NCBI GenBank assembly: GCA_028023455.1
Contig: JAQFVV010006274.1
Location: 1,986,001 to 2,050,000 of the forward strand
Length of the DNA: 64,000 nucleotides
Direction of reading: 5' to 3'
From: Epiperipatus broadwayi
Taxonomy: Eukaryota; Onychophora; Udeonychophora; Euonychophora; Peripatidae
A model generated the notes under the pieces. It was given only the letters and a program-made list of their open reading frames with translations. It did not search any database and was not told the DNA's origin. Positions 14,230-26,239 of the stretch are shown piece after piece. Numbering within the stretch: position 1 is the first letter of the stretch; the number at the start of each line of letters is the position of its first letter. The translations under genes and the position numbers were made by a program.

Positions 14230-15420
14230 CTTATAATGAGGAGCAGCAGAATAATTTCATAAATGTAATGTCAATTGAATTTTTTAAAGAACAAAATGTG
14301 TTATTGAGTAAAGAACCATCTTTTATATCTATAATAAATAAAGATATTAATAAGAAGATTGTTACTGATATTGAATTAGTTGATGATAAAAAGAAAATTA
14401 ATTGTTTATTAAATAAAGACTTATATGAAAAGAAAATTACTTATAAGGACTATAAGTATAGGGGTATTGTTAATAATATTAAGATGATTTGTGATTATGA
14501 AAGGATTACTATTTGTAAAGAAGATAAAGGAAATAGATTTGTTGTCATCTATTATATGGATTATATTGATAGAATAGAAGATGAAATAAATAAAGAAAGA
14601 TATAATAAATTATTAAAAGATCCTACTACAGGGGATAAAAAAACAAATATTTAAAATTACTTAAAATGAAATATTATAAAATTATAGATATAAATGGATA
14701 TAAATTATTGTATCCTTCTTTTTATGAAAATCCATATATTTTTACAAAGGTTAAAACTCATAAAAATAATAACCCATTGAGGCTGTTGTTTAGCTTTAGC
14801 AATTTTATTTTGCAGAAGTTTTGTAAGTATATAAATAAATGGATAACAGGTATTTTAAAATATGGGAATATTTTATAAAGAATGCAGATTGGATTATTGA
14901 TAAATTAAATAGTGTAAAATTAAATAGGAATCAAAGTATTTTTACAATGGATATTGAAAAAATTGTATCCAAGTATTCCAAGACTTAAAAGTATAGATAT
15001 ATTAATAAAAAAAATTAAGTAAATATATAAATGATATAAATATAATAAATATTATTGAAGAGGATTTAAAATTAATATACAATAGTTTATATTTTAAATA
15101 TAAAATGAATTTTGGAATATAAATGAGGAATGGGTTATGGGTTGTGCAATTAGTGGCTTAATATCATCTGTATTTATAAATGAATTAAAAAATATTGTAA
15201 TTAAAAAAATGGTAATTAGTCAAGAAATAATACATTATTCTAGATATGTTGATGGTATTTTAATTATTGGCAATAAAAAAGTAATGAATAATATTTATAA
15301 TGATTTTAATAATAATAATATATATATATAATTAAATTTACTAAAGTAGAATTTGAAGATAAGATTAAATATTATTTGATTATATAGCTGTTGTAAAGAA
15401 TTATTATTATTTTCTGATTA
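14230..15420 (+). pseudogene. Penelope-like element reverse transcriptase remnant
   Basis: Three open segments in order form a decayed Penelope-type RT. The 14268-14654 frame ends with KEDKGNRFVVI, an internal Y and LLKDPT, the family's hallmark upstream block. The 14666-14878 frame has a THKNNNPLR segment matching the IHK..PLRPIVS block. A TMDIEK segment near 14950 replaces the FDV.SLFTN block. The 15137-15331 frame has MGCAISGLISSVFINELK, equivalent to MGSPLSP..A.I, then RYVDG. The catalytic RYVDD box has lost its second aspartate and stops separate the segments, so it is dead. The extreme AT codon use resembles the palindromic Penelope-like copies at 31.6-34.8 kb, so it may be the RT end of that family. 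Confidence 0.75.
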
Positions 15421-15869
15421 TTATATTGTAAAATATTTATTTTTCTGCATATTTAATACTGAAGGTTGGTGATCTATTTTATACTTTAATTTATGCAGAG
15501 ATTTTTGAATTAGTTTGAAATTAGGGTGAGTCAGAAGTAGTATCACAGTAATAACAATTTGACAATAGATAACTGGAAATATGCCACATTTCGATAAGTT
15601 ATCATTTATATTTTCCTCAATCAATAGAAAGAATTATATTTGAAAATCACTGTCCATGATATAAGAAACATTTCTATTATGGTATATAGATATCATGTGG
15701 ATGTTATTTCTAAATATAAAATTAAAGTATTTTTTTAGATTTGAATGATGAATATATGGTGTAGATATGGTTTTATATAAAATACTTAATTCATATTACT
15801 CTTGGGAGGAATTTACTTGAACACTATCCTCTTTACAGTCAATAGCATTCATTATTTTTAATTATTGAT

Positions 15870-16280
15870 AGAACATTGCAATGCAAATGCTTTAATAAAT
15901 TGCTTTTCCACAAAGCTTTGTCACAAGCTTTTCTTTTTATTAATGACTTAGCAAACTTCCCATTTCATTCTGATAAGTCTTTTCTGAGGTTGCTTCATAT
16001 TTTTTATTATTTATTTGACAACTGCTGCAAGTCATTTTTTGTTATTGTTGTTCTATGTATTAAGCTCATCTCCTTTTTAAATTCTTCAATTAATTTTTAC
16101 AATTTTATTAATAATAATTATCTGATGTCAATGTCATTCATTTTTTCCTATACCATTGTTATTTCCAAAATGATTTTTTTTTTCCATATCTCTTTCTAAT
16201 TTTTGTAATTTTTGTTTTATTTTAGAATTCATAGCTTGTATTTCATAGTCATATGTCACGAAAGACAAATTATTCTGTCT
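15870..16280 (-). pseudogene. Possible coiled-coil ORF remnant (LINE ORF1 or gag-like)
   Basis: Read on the minus strand, the segment around 16180-16245 gives IQAMNSKIKQKLQKLERDM, and further down LKKEMSLIHRTTITKNDLQQ. These charged, heptad-like stretches resemble LINE ORF1 or gag coiled coils, with frame changes between them. Charged helices arise easily from A-rich sequence, so this is weak. Confidence 0.25.
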
Positions 16281-18750
16281 AAAAGTTGTTGTTTTTTTTT
16301 AAGGATTAAGATACATTTCTTTATCTATAATATTAATCCTTATATTTCAAGACATTTTTACTCTTTAATTTATTTGGTTTAGTATATATTAACTTACTTA
16401 TTTTTTATCACTTCATTTTCTTTCCATTAACTGTAATGTTGTTTAGTAATATAAATTTCTTTAATTTTACTAAACTATTTTTATTTTTTCGTTTATATTA
16501 TCTAAATATTATTTGTAAATTCTATCATCTGAAAATTTGATATATGGCATATAAACTTTTTTAAACATTCTGAAGTTGATGAAAATAATTGTGAAGAAAT
16601 TGAATTACTAGTTACTAATCTCTTATTTTATGCAGAATCTTTTAATAATTTCATATAACTTTTTTGACCAAGTACCATTTGTATATATATTTTAATAATT
16701 TCAATATGACTTCTTCCTGATTTGTTAAAACGTTGGCTGATATATAAAATATAAAAGATGTAAGAGAATGTCATTTAGTTATTATTTTAGTAAACATGGT
16801 ATATTGCTGTCCTATTCATAATTATCAAAATTATAACATTTTAACTTTACATAATATGTAAAATGTCCATTGCTCATTTATTTGAATGTTATTGTCTCTA
16901 GTAAACCAAGTTTCTTTCATCCCCCACCCCCTCTCTCTTTCTCTGCCTCCTCCTTTTTCTCTTATTCCCCCCCCCCCTCATTTCCCCATCTTTCTCTCCC
17001 TTTCTCTGTTTATCTATATATAATGATTCAAAAAACTTTTCATAATGAATGAAATTGAAATGCATTGGAAGTTTATATATCTCTGAATGATTATATATAT
17101 ATTATTGCTTAGTATTGTCATACATTGAGGAACTAACCATCATAATGTCAAATTTATTAAATGTAGACCCATTGGGGGTTCCCCCTCCCACCAGATTTTG
17201 GCGTTAACTTTTTTTTTTCTACAACATTCAAACCATAATTTCAATTCTTGAATGAATAGCAACCTTGACATTTATAATTATGAAAAGATTCTATCACTTG
17301 CTTGAAAGTATAAAGAATATAACAAATTATGCATCTATATATAAAACTTGACTATATACAAATTACCCAACATAATGAATACAACAAAGCAAGCTAGATT
17401 TCTAATTTCATTTGAAAGTTCCTTACTTAAAATTTAAACATTATAATTTAGTAATATATAATAATTACTATGTAATATAAAAAAAGTACTGTACAACCTA
17501 TATCTGGAAAAAAAATTAATATCTAATATATTCTTCAACAGTAGGTAAATTTATTTTCTGTGTAATTTGTTTTAAGTTTAGTTAGCAAGTCCAGATAACA
17601 AATGGCATACAGACTTGTAGAATGTTCATGTGCCCATAGCATGTAAATATATATTGAAGCAGTTAGCTTCAGAATTAACTCTTTGAAGGAAAGATGAATA
17701 ATGAATATTAGAAAACATAGTAGTTATTCAAAGAACATTCATAATAAATCTTGTGTTAAAGATTTGAAGAGGTCTCTACTGTCATTTTTTCAAGCACATA
17801 GTCTTAAGGTTATAGCCTTAAAATATATTACTTTGCGTAATGAGTATGCGCTTTACAAATATAATCATTAACCATTTTAAGATAATTTAATGTCTTATTT
17901 TCAATATAAGAAAATAATGATTATGTGAATATTAGGACACAACTTTTATCTATCTCATATTTCAGCTTTTTCTGATGTTTTTCTTTGTTGACACACCATA
18001 AAATATAAAATGAAATTATTATTACTTATTGTAAAATAATAAATTTGACTTCATTTGATAGATATTTTTATGATAAAATTAGATTTGGGGTGAGAAGAGA
18101 TGTATATATTAAATAAAAGTTAAATATGCACACACTCATGATAATATATTTATTCATTTGATTACAAAATATATATGTAGTAATATAAATAATATATTTT
18201 AGTAATATTAAAGTATGAAATATATTATCATTTTATGATAATTAATTTTATCAATGGAAAAATGTCATTTAACTGAATGCATTATATATGTTTTTATTCT
18301 ACAACGAAATAAGTATTGATAGTAAAAAGTTCAACAAAAATTTGTCTTTTTAAATTCATAAGAAAATTAAATATTTTTATTTATTTTGGATATTATTGAA
18401 GAGAATGAATTTCTAAAAAAAAAAAAAGAGGTAAGCGCTTGCCTTTCTTCTTATCTGTTGGATTTCTAATGAGATTGATATGTCATTTATTTAACTATTA
18501 AGTTTGCATAAAATATCAGGTCTTAATAAATCTTATAATCATAATATTGGACATAAAATTAGATGAAGTATCACTTGCAGATTAAAAAGGAGGCCAAAGA
18601 AAGAAGATGAAGACTGGGTGATAGCAAAAAAATGGTCAGTAAAATGCAAATGTTAAGGTTTTTTTGTTTTTGTTTTTTATTTAAATAATAAAAATATTTT
18701 TTAGTTTAATTTTAGTTAGATTTAAAAGTTTAAAAAAATAATAATCTTAA
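16280..18750. other. AT-rich DNA, no gene seen
   Basis: No domain-bearing frame, RNA motif or terminal repeat was found, apart from the polypyrimidine tract at 16919-17000. A CCCATTGGGGGTTCCCCCTC segment near 17168 is locally G/C-rich and self-complementary but too short to classify. Confidence 0.5.
16919..17000. repeat. Polypyrimidine C/T tract
   Basis: About 80 bp of almost pure C and T with several C runs of five to ten. The proline/serine/phenylalanine-rich frame that covers it is low-complexity translation, not a gene. Confidence 0.85.
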
Positions 18751-18756
18751 AAGTAT

Positions 18757-18935
18757 TTGGGTATTATTCCTGCAACCAATGAAAAATAGGGGGACTTATC
18801 ACATTCATATTAATACACAGCTAACTTTTTAATGTTGTTATTTTGGCAACGTCAAACATTATAATGTTAGCAATGCCTTGATACAAATTTGGAAAGTCCC
18901 TCCTATCTTTTCTTGGTTGCAGGAATAGTACACAA
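18757..18935. mobile_element. MITE-like hairpin with about 40-bp inverted ends
   Basis: The left arm begins at 18757. The right arm ends at 18935 and reads as its reverse complement with a few mismatches over about 40 bp, including GGTTGCAGGAATA opposite TATTCCTGCAACC and a shared AGTCCC/GGGACT step. The interior is about 100 bp with no coding capacity. Size and structure fit a MITE. Its right arm recurs in the same orientation at 20245-20282. Confidence 0.6.
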
Positions 18936-19489
18936 TAGTTTTAGAAAAATACACAAAAATAAATATATGAGATGTACATGTACTTCTATGAAGTAATCTA
19001 CATGGACGTGAATGACAGACACTTAATTCCATTAATTTCAAAAAATTTGTAGAAATGAAACCATGTGTGATTCTGTATGGAAATAACCCAACACAAATAT
19101 ATATTTTTACAATTCAAAAAGAAAACATTCTATTAAATATACACTTACGCAGATGACACTTTCACACTAAATTCAATTTATTGATTTTCAACAAAAAAAA
19201 ATTGTACAAATAATTTTTAAAATCACATAACAAAACATTAAACACGTACAGAGAGGTTACTGCCTAAAAGAGGATGTAATTGAAATCTTCAATTTGGAAT
19301 GGAATTTTTGCATACAAAATGGTGATTGTCACCAGAAATCCCTCTCCCACCCTTTCTTCTCCGAAATGGTTGTAGAGCACATGATTGTGCACTACATGCT
19401 GTAAATGGAATTTTGCCAAGCAATCTAATTTTTGGAATAAACAAATGGCAATTTCTTTTTTGAAATGAACTATGTCTAAAAAAAAAAAA

Positions 19490-19815
19490 AAAGGAAATAG
19501 CAGTAATAACAAAGTCAACAGATTTATTCAATTAGTCAAGAAAAAAACCTGTAAATTGCTGCACTTTGAGCAGGAAATTAATTTAATTAGAAAAATAATA
19601 ATAATAACTGTAAATTGCAGTACTATCGACTGAAAAAATAACTGTAATAATAACAAAGTCAATGTATTATTTGAATTAGTAAATAGAAACATAACTGTAA
19701 ATTGCAGCACTTTGAGCAGATAAAAAAAAAACAACAGTGATAATAATAAAGTCAACGTATTAATTCCATTAGTAATTAGAAAAATGTTTGTTAATTACAG
19801 CACTTTGATCAGATA
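19490..19815. repeat. Degenerate tandem repeat, units of about 60-90 bp
   Basis: The words AACAAAGTCAA, TGTAAATTGCAG and CACTTTGAGCAG recur in the same order near 19514/19550, 19608, 19658/19696 and 19751/19788, separated by AAT-rich spacers. Spacing varies from 58 to 93 bp, so the array has diverged. It sits inside the candidate TIR element. Confidence 0.6.
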
Positions 19816-20739
19816 GGATTCAAAAAACCCAAAAAAGAAATTGAAAAACTCAAAATAAAAACGCAGAAGATTCAAAAAATGCATAAGTCAATAACAAAGT
19901 TGAAATTCAAAAAAAGGCAAAATAAAAATGCCAAATAAATAATGAATTTGAAATTTAAAATGATAAAACAAATTCACAAAAACAACAAGTAACAACACTT
20001 GACAACAATAAACTTTTGGAATCGGAAAATGCAAAAATTTCCCAAAACACATATATAATAGGTTTGGTTGACACATTTTAAAACCTGGCAAAAATCTCCA
20101 AAAACACATATGTATATAATAAGTTTTGTTGACATGTTTTAAAATATGTTTTGTGCATATTCAAAAACATGTTTTTCGGTGAGAAAAAAATTCGGGTTTA
20201 TTTAACGTTCGCAAGATTGCACCTTTATCACATATGTGAACAGTCATCCTATCTTTCGTAAGTTGCAGGAATAATACCCAAGTACTATCTTAAGAATATT
20301 AAAGTTTTCAAATAATATAAATATATACTTATTGGTACATGTGATTTTAGCATAAGCAATCAAGAAAAAACATTCTTATTCAATTGCATTGTATTTATTA
20401 AAATAAACATTAATAAATTTTAAAATACACTTTAATAGATATCAAATTTTTTTTAAATGTATTTTAATGTATATTAATAAGCTACATATTTCAAATTAAT
20501 AATATGTCGGATTAAAGTACACAATATTTTATGAAATTCGATAGATAGATTTTTATTTTAAGAGGATAACTACATGCCATTGTTTATGATGTAATTATTA
20601 AAGAATGCATATATAATGCCATATTAAGTATATGAAATATTACCAAAATCACACTTTTCTTTATTTTTGCCATAATATCCTATAAAGACAATTTATCCAA
20701 ACCACTTCAAGCACTTTTTAGCATATACATACTGTAATG

Positions 20740-22990
20740 GTCAGAACGTGTATCTCGCTGACACACTGCAGAATTCTAACTCCAGACCCGAAACTCAACT
20801 CTCTAGGAGTTGCCTCCCAGAAATTTTAAATTTGAATCTAAAGTCTCTACTCCATAGCGCCATCTACATGATAACGCATCTGAAGCTACTAATAGTATAG
20901 TTTCTTGCCAGTGCCGATGGTCAGGGAGAAGCAACAGACTATATTAAAATATATAATTAGGTTAGCTAACTAAAGACTATGGATGATACAAAATATATAT
21001 ATAGACTGAGAAATAGATTGGAGTAAATGGTGTGGATTGCAGAAAATAAATAAATATATTTAAACTGATTATAATTTAAATACAGTTTATTAATTAGCAC
21101 TATAAAATGGTTTTGGCTCAATAAGCCAGACCAGGCCATCAAATTAAAAGATAAACATATTTTAAATAGATACAATAAAATGCCATTTACATTAATGGCT
21201 GGTTAATCTATACAATCTTTCTATACCTCAGGTCAATCCATGATGAAATTATAATGCCCTTAAAACAAATATACAATCATGAAAGAAAGGTTAATTCACA
21301 AATGTGAAGCCTGTGGTGAATATGATGTGTTGCTTAAATCAATTAATATTTTAAAATCTGAGAAAAGGGCTTATGTTGATTTTTAGAATAGTGCAGACGA
21401 AAGCTCATCGAGCTAGAGGCGTGGAAATGTGGTTAAGATGTGGGTAATTGAGTAAAATGTCATTTAAATATAACAAGAGAATGGTGGTACCAGTGGAGGC
21501 TTAATATAGAATTGAGTGTGGTATGTTGAAACTGCGGCTTTGTGAAATGAAATAAAATAAATACTAAAATGAAAACAGACAGGATGGCATTTTTCCAGGG
21601 ACCCTGTAGAAGTTTAATCACAAACACCCCGAGAATGGCCTATTACCATAAACTCCATAGCTGGGTGATTGAAGCATATATTCTATGTATGGCTTCTAGC
21701 TCATACAATATCTGGAAGTTTTGAGGATAAAAGGGAATGGTCAGCCTTAAATCCCTGTATAAACAAAGCAAGCACTAAACACTCTATATACCTACCCTAT
21801 TAACACACAATATAAATAGAACAAATATATGAAAGGAGTAACTGAATAAGTAAAGGCGCTTAGCCAATTCCTATATTTTGAAGACGATCCGCACATTCTT
21901 GACCTCAATTTTGCAGTTTGTAAATGGCATTACAAATACAATGTTATTTTAAAATAATAAAATAGAATGGAATGCATGATTAAAAGGGGATTAATAAGGC
22001 AATATGCAATCATGCATTTCTATAATTATAAAATCTACTTATCAATTTCGCACGTATCCTCGCATTATATACATAAAAAAAATATGAAATATCCTTTCTT
22101 AAAATAAAATAAAACAGGGTAGCCCTCGAACAAGCAATTTTAGAAAACATTTATTTAGGGGTCAACTATAAAATTAATCCACAATAATATGGCAGCACAC
22201 TAATAAGAAGGAAGGAAATAATTTGCTCATTCGATGGCTATTTAAGCACACTACTATGATAAAAGAAATAAATTGGCAAATATAAAATAGAAAATATTAA
22301 CCCAAGGATAGAAAGAAAAGCATGCAAGTTAGATTACAAATATATTTTTCAGAAATACCGTTTCATAACAAAAGAAATACATTTAAAATTTTAACTAGCT
22401 TTTGGAAAGGAAATAGACAACACAAGAGCTTTTGGGATAATGGGGTTACCTCATTTTAACTTGGGGCAGTCCGTGCACATTTTCTGGTTTAAAACTCCAA
22501 TGGAAGTTAGGTATCATGTTATCAATATGGCAGCTTCTTGGTTTGTGATTAAAGATGATACATGTTCAGCAGTGGTGGCAATTTACAATGGGTACAGACA
22601 TCTGATGGTCTGATGCAGCAGGAATGCCATCCGAGCAGGAAGAGAGCCTTCCCACCGGTCTCTACTCAGGCATTCTCCATTTAATCAGCAAAGGTTGGTA
22701 TATCATGAAAATATTAAAGGACTGGCTTAACTAATTTCAGCTGTTTTACATTCAATATTTGAAATATCTTCACTGACAGGTTGAAAGCAAAATACTAAAT
22801 ATGTCAAGTATTTGATGCAAAGAACTTCACACTAATATTATAACATCATAGCATAACAACAATAGCACAAGCATAGCATTATAATAGACGAAGAATAGCA
22901 TTATTCTCAAGAATAGTAATCGGCCCTATATATACTAAACCAGCATACAATAGAGCTACCCCACGGTAGTCACCATAGAGCTAAAAATAG
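20740..22990. other. GC-richer relic zone, probably old transposon
   Basis: Base composition is visibly less AT-rich than in the flanks, with patches such as 20800-20930 and 22460-22680. At 21395-21440 the plus strand gives an ELEA segment and, after a one-base shift, EMWLRCG. This resembles the ELEAFEMW block found near the C-terminus of several LINE reverse transcriptases. Nothing else confirms this, and no LTR, TIR or tail was found. Confidence 0.35.
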
Positions 22991-25125
22991 ATACAAAATC
23001 ACAGCTGCAAACTTTTCCTAATATCTGAAAACAAGGATTTTATAATTAGTTTTTATTTTTAAGATATTCGGATTAGAACTTTTAATTTTAACAATGTTTT
23101 AATTAAAAATACCTGAGTGGGCATCTGTTGTTTATTTGATGGCAAATTTTAAGCCACTAATTAATAAATGTTACCAAAACTTTGATTAATTAATTCTATT
23201 TTTACTTCCCAACTCTCATTTACTTTTGACAGAAAACGTGTGGCGTGATTTTAGAAATCTAAATACAAAATTATTTTACTTTTAAATTGTAAAATGTTTA
23301 AATCTATTTACTGAGAAATATTACCTTACTAAATGAAAACAAATATTACGAATGTAATATCTCTAAAATAAACAGATTTAACAAACATAACTTTAAATAA
23401 CAAAAGTATTATTTTATTTAAGTTTTAAATGTATTATCGCAGTCTGTATGTAAATTTCCTTATATAATCTACTTTTTTAAAATGAATATGTATACATGCA
23501 CATACTTGCATTTAATAAATTATTAATAATAGGGTTTTACAATTATATATACCACGAGCATTAATACATTCGTGATCTAATTTAAGCGGGATTTTAGCAT
23601 ATAAGCGGCAGTAGAGATACACTACGATAAACTGGGGTTTGAACTAGGGTATGAGGGTAGGAAGAGAGAGAAGGTGAAACTAACTGTTTCAATACACCTA
23701 TGTTTCAACCGACCTGCAGTTTTCTTCAGAGCAAGTCTATTTTGATCTTTTAAAAAAACGTAGGTGTATGTATATGTACAAATAAAGAGTTTTGCTAAAA
23801 AGTGTTTGAAGCGGTTTGGATAAATTGTAAATATATTAAAGAATAGAGATCTCCATATTTTATGAATGAGTTAAATATGTTCATTATTTAATCTATTTTA
23901 CAAGTTTAGAAAACATATAGTTTACATTTGCAATAATTTTAATGCTTATTATCCAAAACATTAGGTGAAAAAGTAAATATAAAGAAATAATTTATAGCAT
24001 ATTAATATAAAATATTTTAATGGATGTTTTGGGAGATAGTTAATTTAGAAATATTCACTTCATTATTTCTGCTCAAGTTAATTTAGAAATATGTCTTTCA
24101 TTATTTCTGCCCAAATTAAAAATGCAATGTTACCTAAGCCAATATATAAGAAATAAATATTCATAGTGAATGATTGGAGAATATGATTGAAGTAATATAT
24201 GTTATGCTGTTATACCTGAAGGACGTAAGTGATTGTCTTACAAGGATGAATTAATTTGATTAGTGAGGTATAAATTTATTTCCAACTCATACAAACATAA
24301 TTAGAAAATATCTATTTATTTTATTTTTCATTTGAAAATATAAGAGAAATTCCCAAGATAAATTTTGAAGATTGAATAAAATGTTGATGTTATTATCTAT
24401 ATCAGATATTTGTTTATATCTTTGTTGTTGTTTAGTTATTTTGTAATTAATTATTAAACAATTTTATATTAATTTATTTGTAATAAAGTTATATTTATTT
24501 TATTTTAGATTTAATAAATATTTATGAATGCCAACTCTTCTGATGGGGTATAACATAATTTTATCATGTGCTCTATTCATTAATATTTACAAAATAATTG
24601 ATCTTCTATGTAATGAGTTATGTTTCCAGTGTGCTTACTATGTAGGATTAATATAATGAAAGTAACTTAATAGGGATATATATTGACAAATAATCGTGAT
24701 TTACAGTTGGGATAAACAACTGAGCTTTGATGGATAGATAAAATATCTTATTATTCATACAAAATAAGCCAATTAGTCTATATGTTTTATATATACCCAG
24801 TCATCATGAATAGTTATGTAATTGACCTCACCATTATAATATATATTATGTAAATGAATGACACATGATATTAAAATTGATTTAGTTACAATATTTTTAA
24901 ATTAGATATAAATATTTATAGGAGTCAAAGATTTAAAATGTATAAATATATGATAGAAAAATACATTATCAAAAAGAAAGTACAATAATAAATAGAGAAA
25001 GCAACCACATAATTGATTGGGTTCAAGATGAAGAAGTGACTAATTGAGAGATGATTTATGATGACATGAAATTTATGAATTCAAATTAACAAATTTTTAA
25101 TTTAATATTTTTTCAAATCATGGGT
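22990..25125. other. AT-rich DNA, no gene seen
   Basis: Only a short duplication (24041-24116) was found. No frame or structural motif supports a gene. Confidence 0.5.
24041..24116. repeat. Two-copy tandem repeat of about 38 bp
   Basis: Two adjacent units share TAATTTAGAAATAT, then CATTATTTCTGC, with few differences. It is a simple local duplication. Confidence 0.7.
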
Positions 25126-25127
25126 TA

Positions 25128-26232
25128 CTTAAACCCGTGGTCTTTTCAAACCTGTGGTCCGGTGAAAATATGGATAAAATTTCGCTGACCAACAGAAGTC
25201 TACAGATACATTTTCTTAAAGATTTAAACTGCTTAGCCTTAGATGAGCATAATTGTTATAACTAATCAAAACAACACACTAGTTACTGTGGATTATAATG
25301 GTGTTGCTTATCTCATATGCTGAACACTTTCGAGTTGTGCAGTCATATTGCTACAGAAAACAGTATGTTCTCATTAATGTACCTGCATTGCTACGTTTAT
25401 TATTTCATTGTTAAAACATGCAAAAATAAAATGTTATTCACCTGAATGTTGGGAAGTATCACAGCTAATGTAATTACATAGCAATGATTATGATAAATGT
25501 AATATATGTGTTTAATGTTAAATATACAAGATGAAGATATATATATGTAGAGTTTGTATAGCAAAAAAAACTTTTTTTTTTATTTTAATTTTGAATCTGC
25601 TGTTATTTTAGTCTCATTTTTACTCAATTAAAGAAAAGAAATAGAAAGAAAAGTTGTTTTGGTAAAGTGTCACATAGAAATAAAACAATCATTGTAAAGA
25701 TGTCATTTTGCTAAAAAAAAAAAAAAAAGATAATAGATTTATGATCTCGATGAAGAGAAATCATCATCAATGATCTGTTTCCATTTTGTGAAGTTTACAA
25801 TTTCAAAAAAAAATGTCACACACAAAATAAAAAGTTGATACAAATGCAATAAAAGATTTTGCTATATGTGACCAATAAATGAGCTGACGCAATACAGAAA
25901 TGCCTACTAGGTATAGAAACTGACATGTAAGAAGTAGTGCAATTATCATGAGATTGACACTTTGTCTTTTAAAGATTGCATTTTCAGATAAATTCCTTTG
26001 ATTATTATTTAGTAATTATAGTATTATCTAATAATTTAAATAAAATTTTGATTTATTAATTTTATTTAAGCAATTGCTGATGAAAAAATAAATAAAAATT
26101 GTTTATATTAATTAAAAGTTTAAAATCTTATTATTTTATTATTACAAACTTTCCTGCCAGTCTAGAGCAGACTGACAGAAAACTTCTGCGGACCGGCGCC
26201 AGTTCGTGGACCAAGGGTTGAAGACCAATGAA
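25128..26232. mobile_element. hAT-like non-autonomous DNA transposon, about 1.1 kb
   Basis: The left end carries GTGGTC, CAAACC, GTGGTCCGG and AACAGAAGT in order. The right end, read on the minus strand, carries TTGGTCTTCAACC, TTGGTCC, GGCGCCGGTCCGC and AGAAGTTT. This GGTC/CAACC/GGTCCG arrangement is typical of hAT terminal inverted repeats and is far more GC-rich than its surroundings. The interior of about 1 kb is AT-rich with no transposase frame. A clean 8-bp target duplication could not be identified, so the exact ends are uncertain. Confidence 0.5.
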
Positions 26233-26239
26233 AAACCTA

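Larger units (their letters stand above)
18757..20282. mobile_element. Candidate non-autonomous DNA transposon with TIRs, about 1.5 kb
   Basis: The left end at 18757-18776 (TTGGGTATTATTCCTGCAAC) is the exact reverse complement of the right end at 20263-20282. Beyond this 20-bp match a CTATC-type block near each end is also shared. GTA flanks both ends and could be a 3-bp target duplication, though this may be chance. No transposase frame is present. Inside lie a copy of the right end at 18894-18935 and degenerate tandem repeats. It could be one composite element or a MITE next to a solo end. Confidence 0.55.

Noticed and set aside
16870-17052. Proline/serine-rich 60-codon frame
   Set aside because: It is the translation of a C/T tract.
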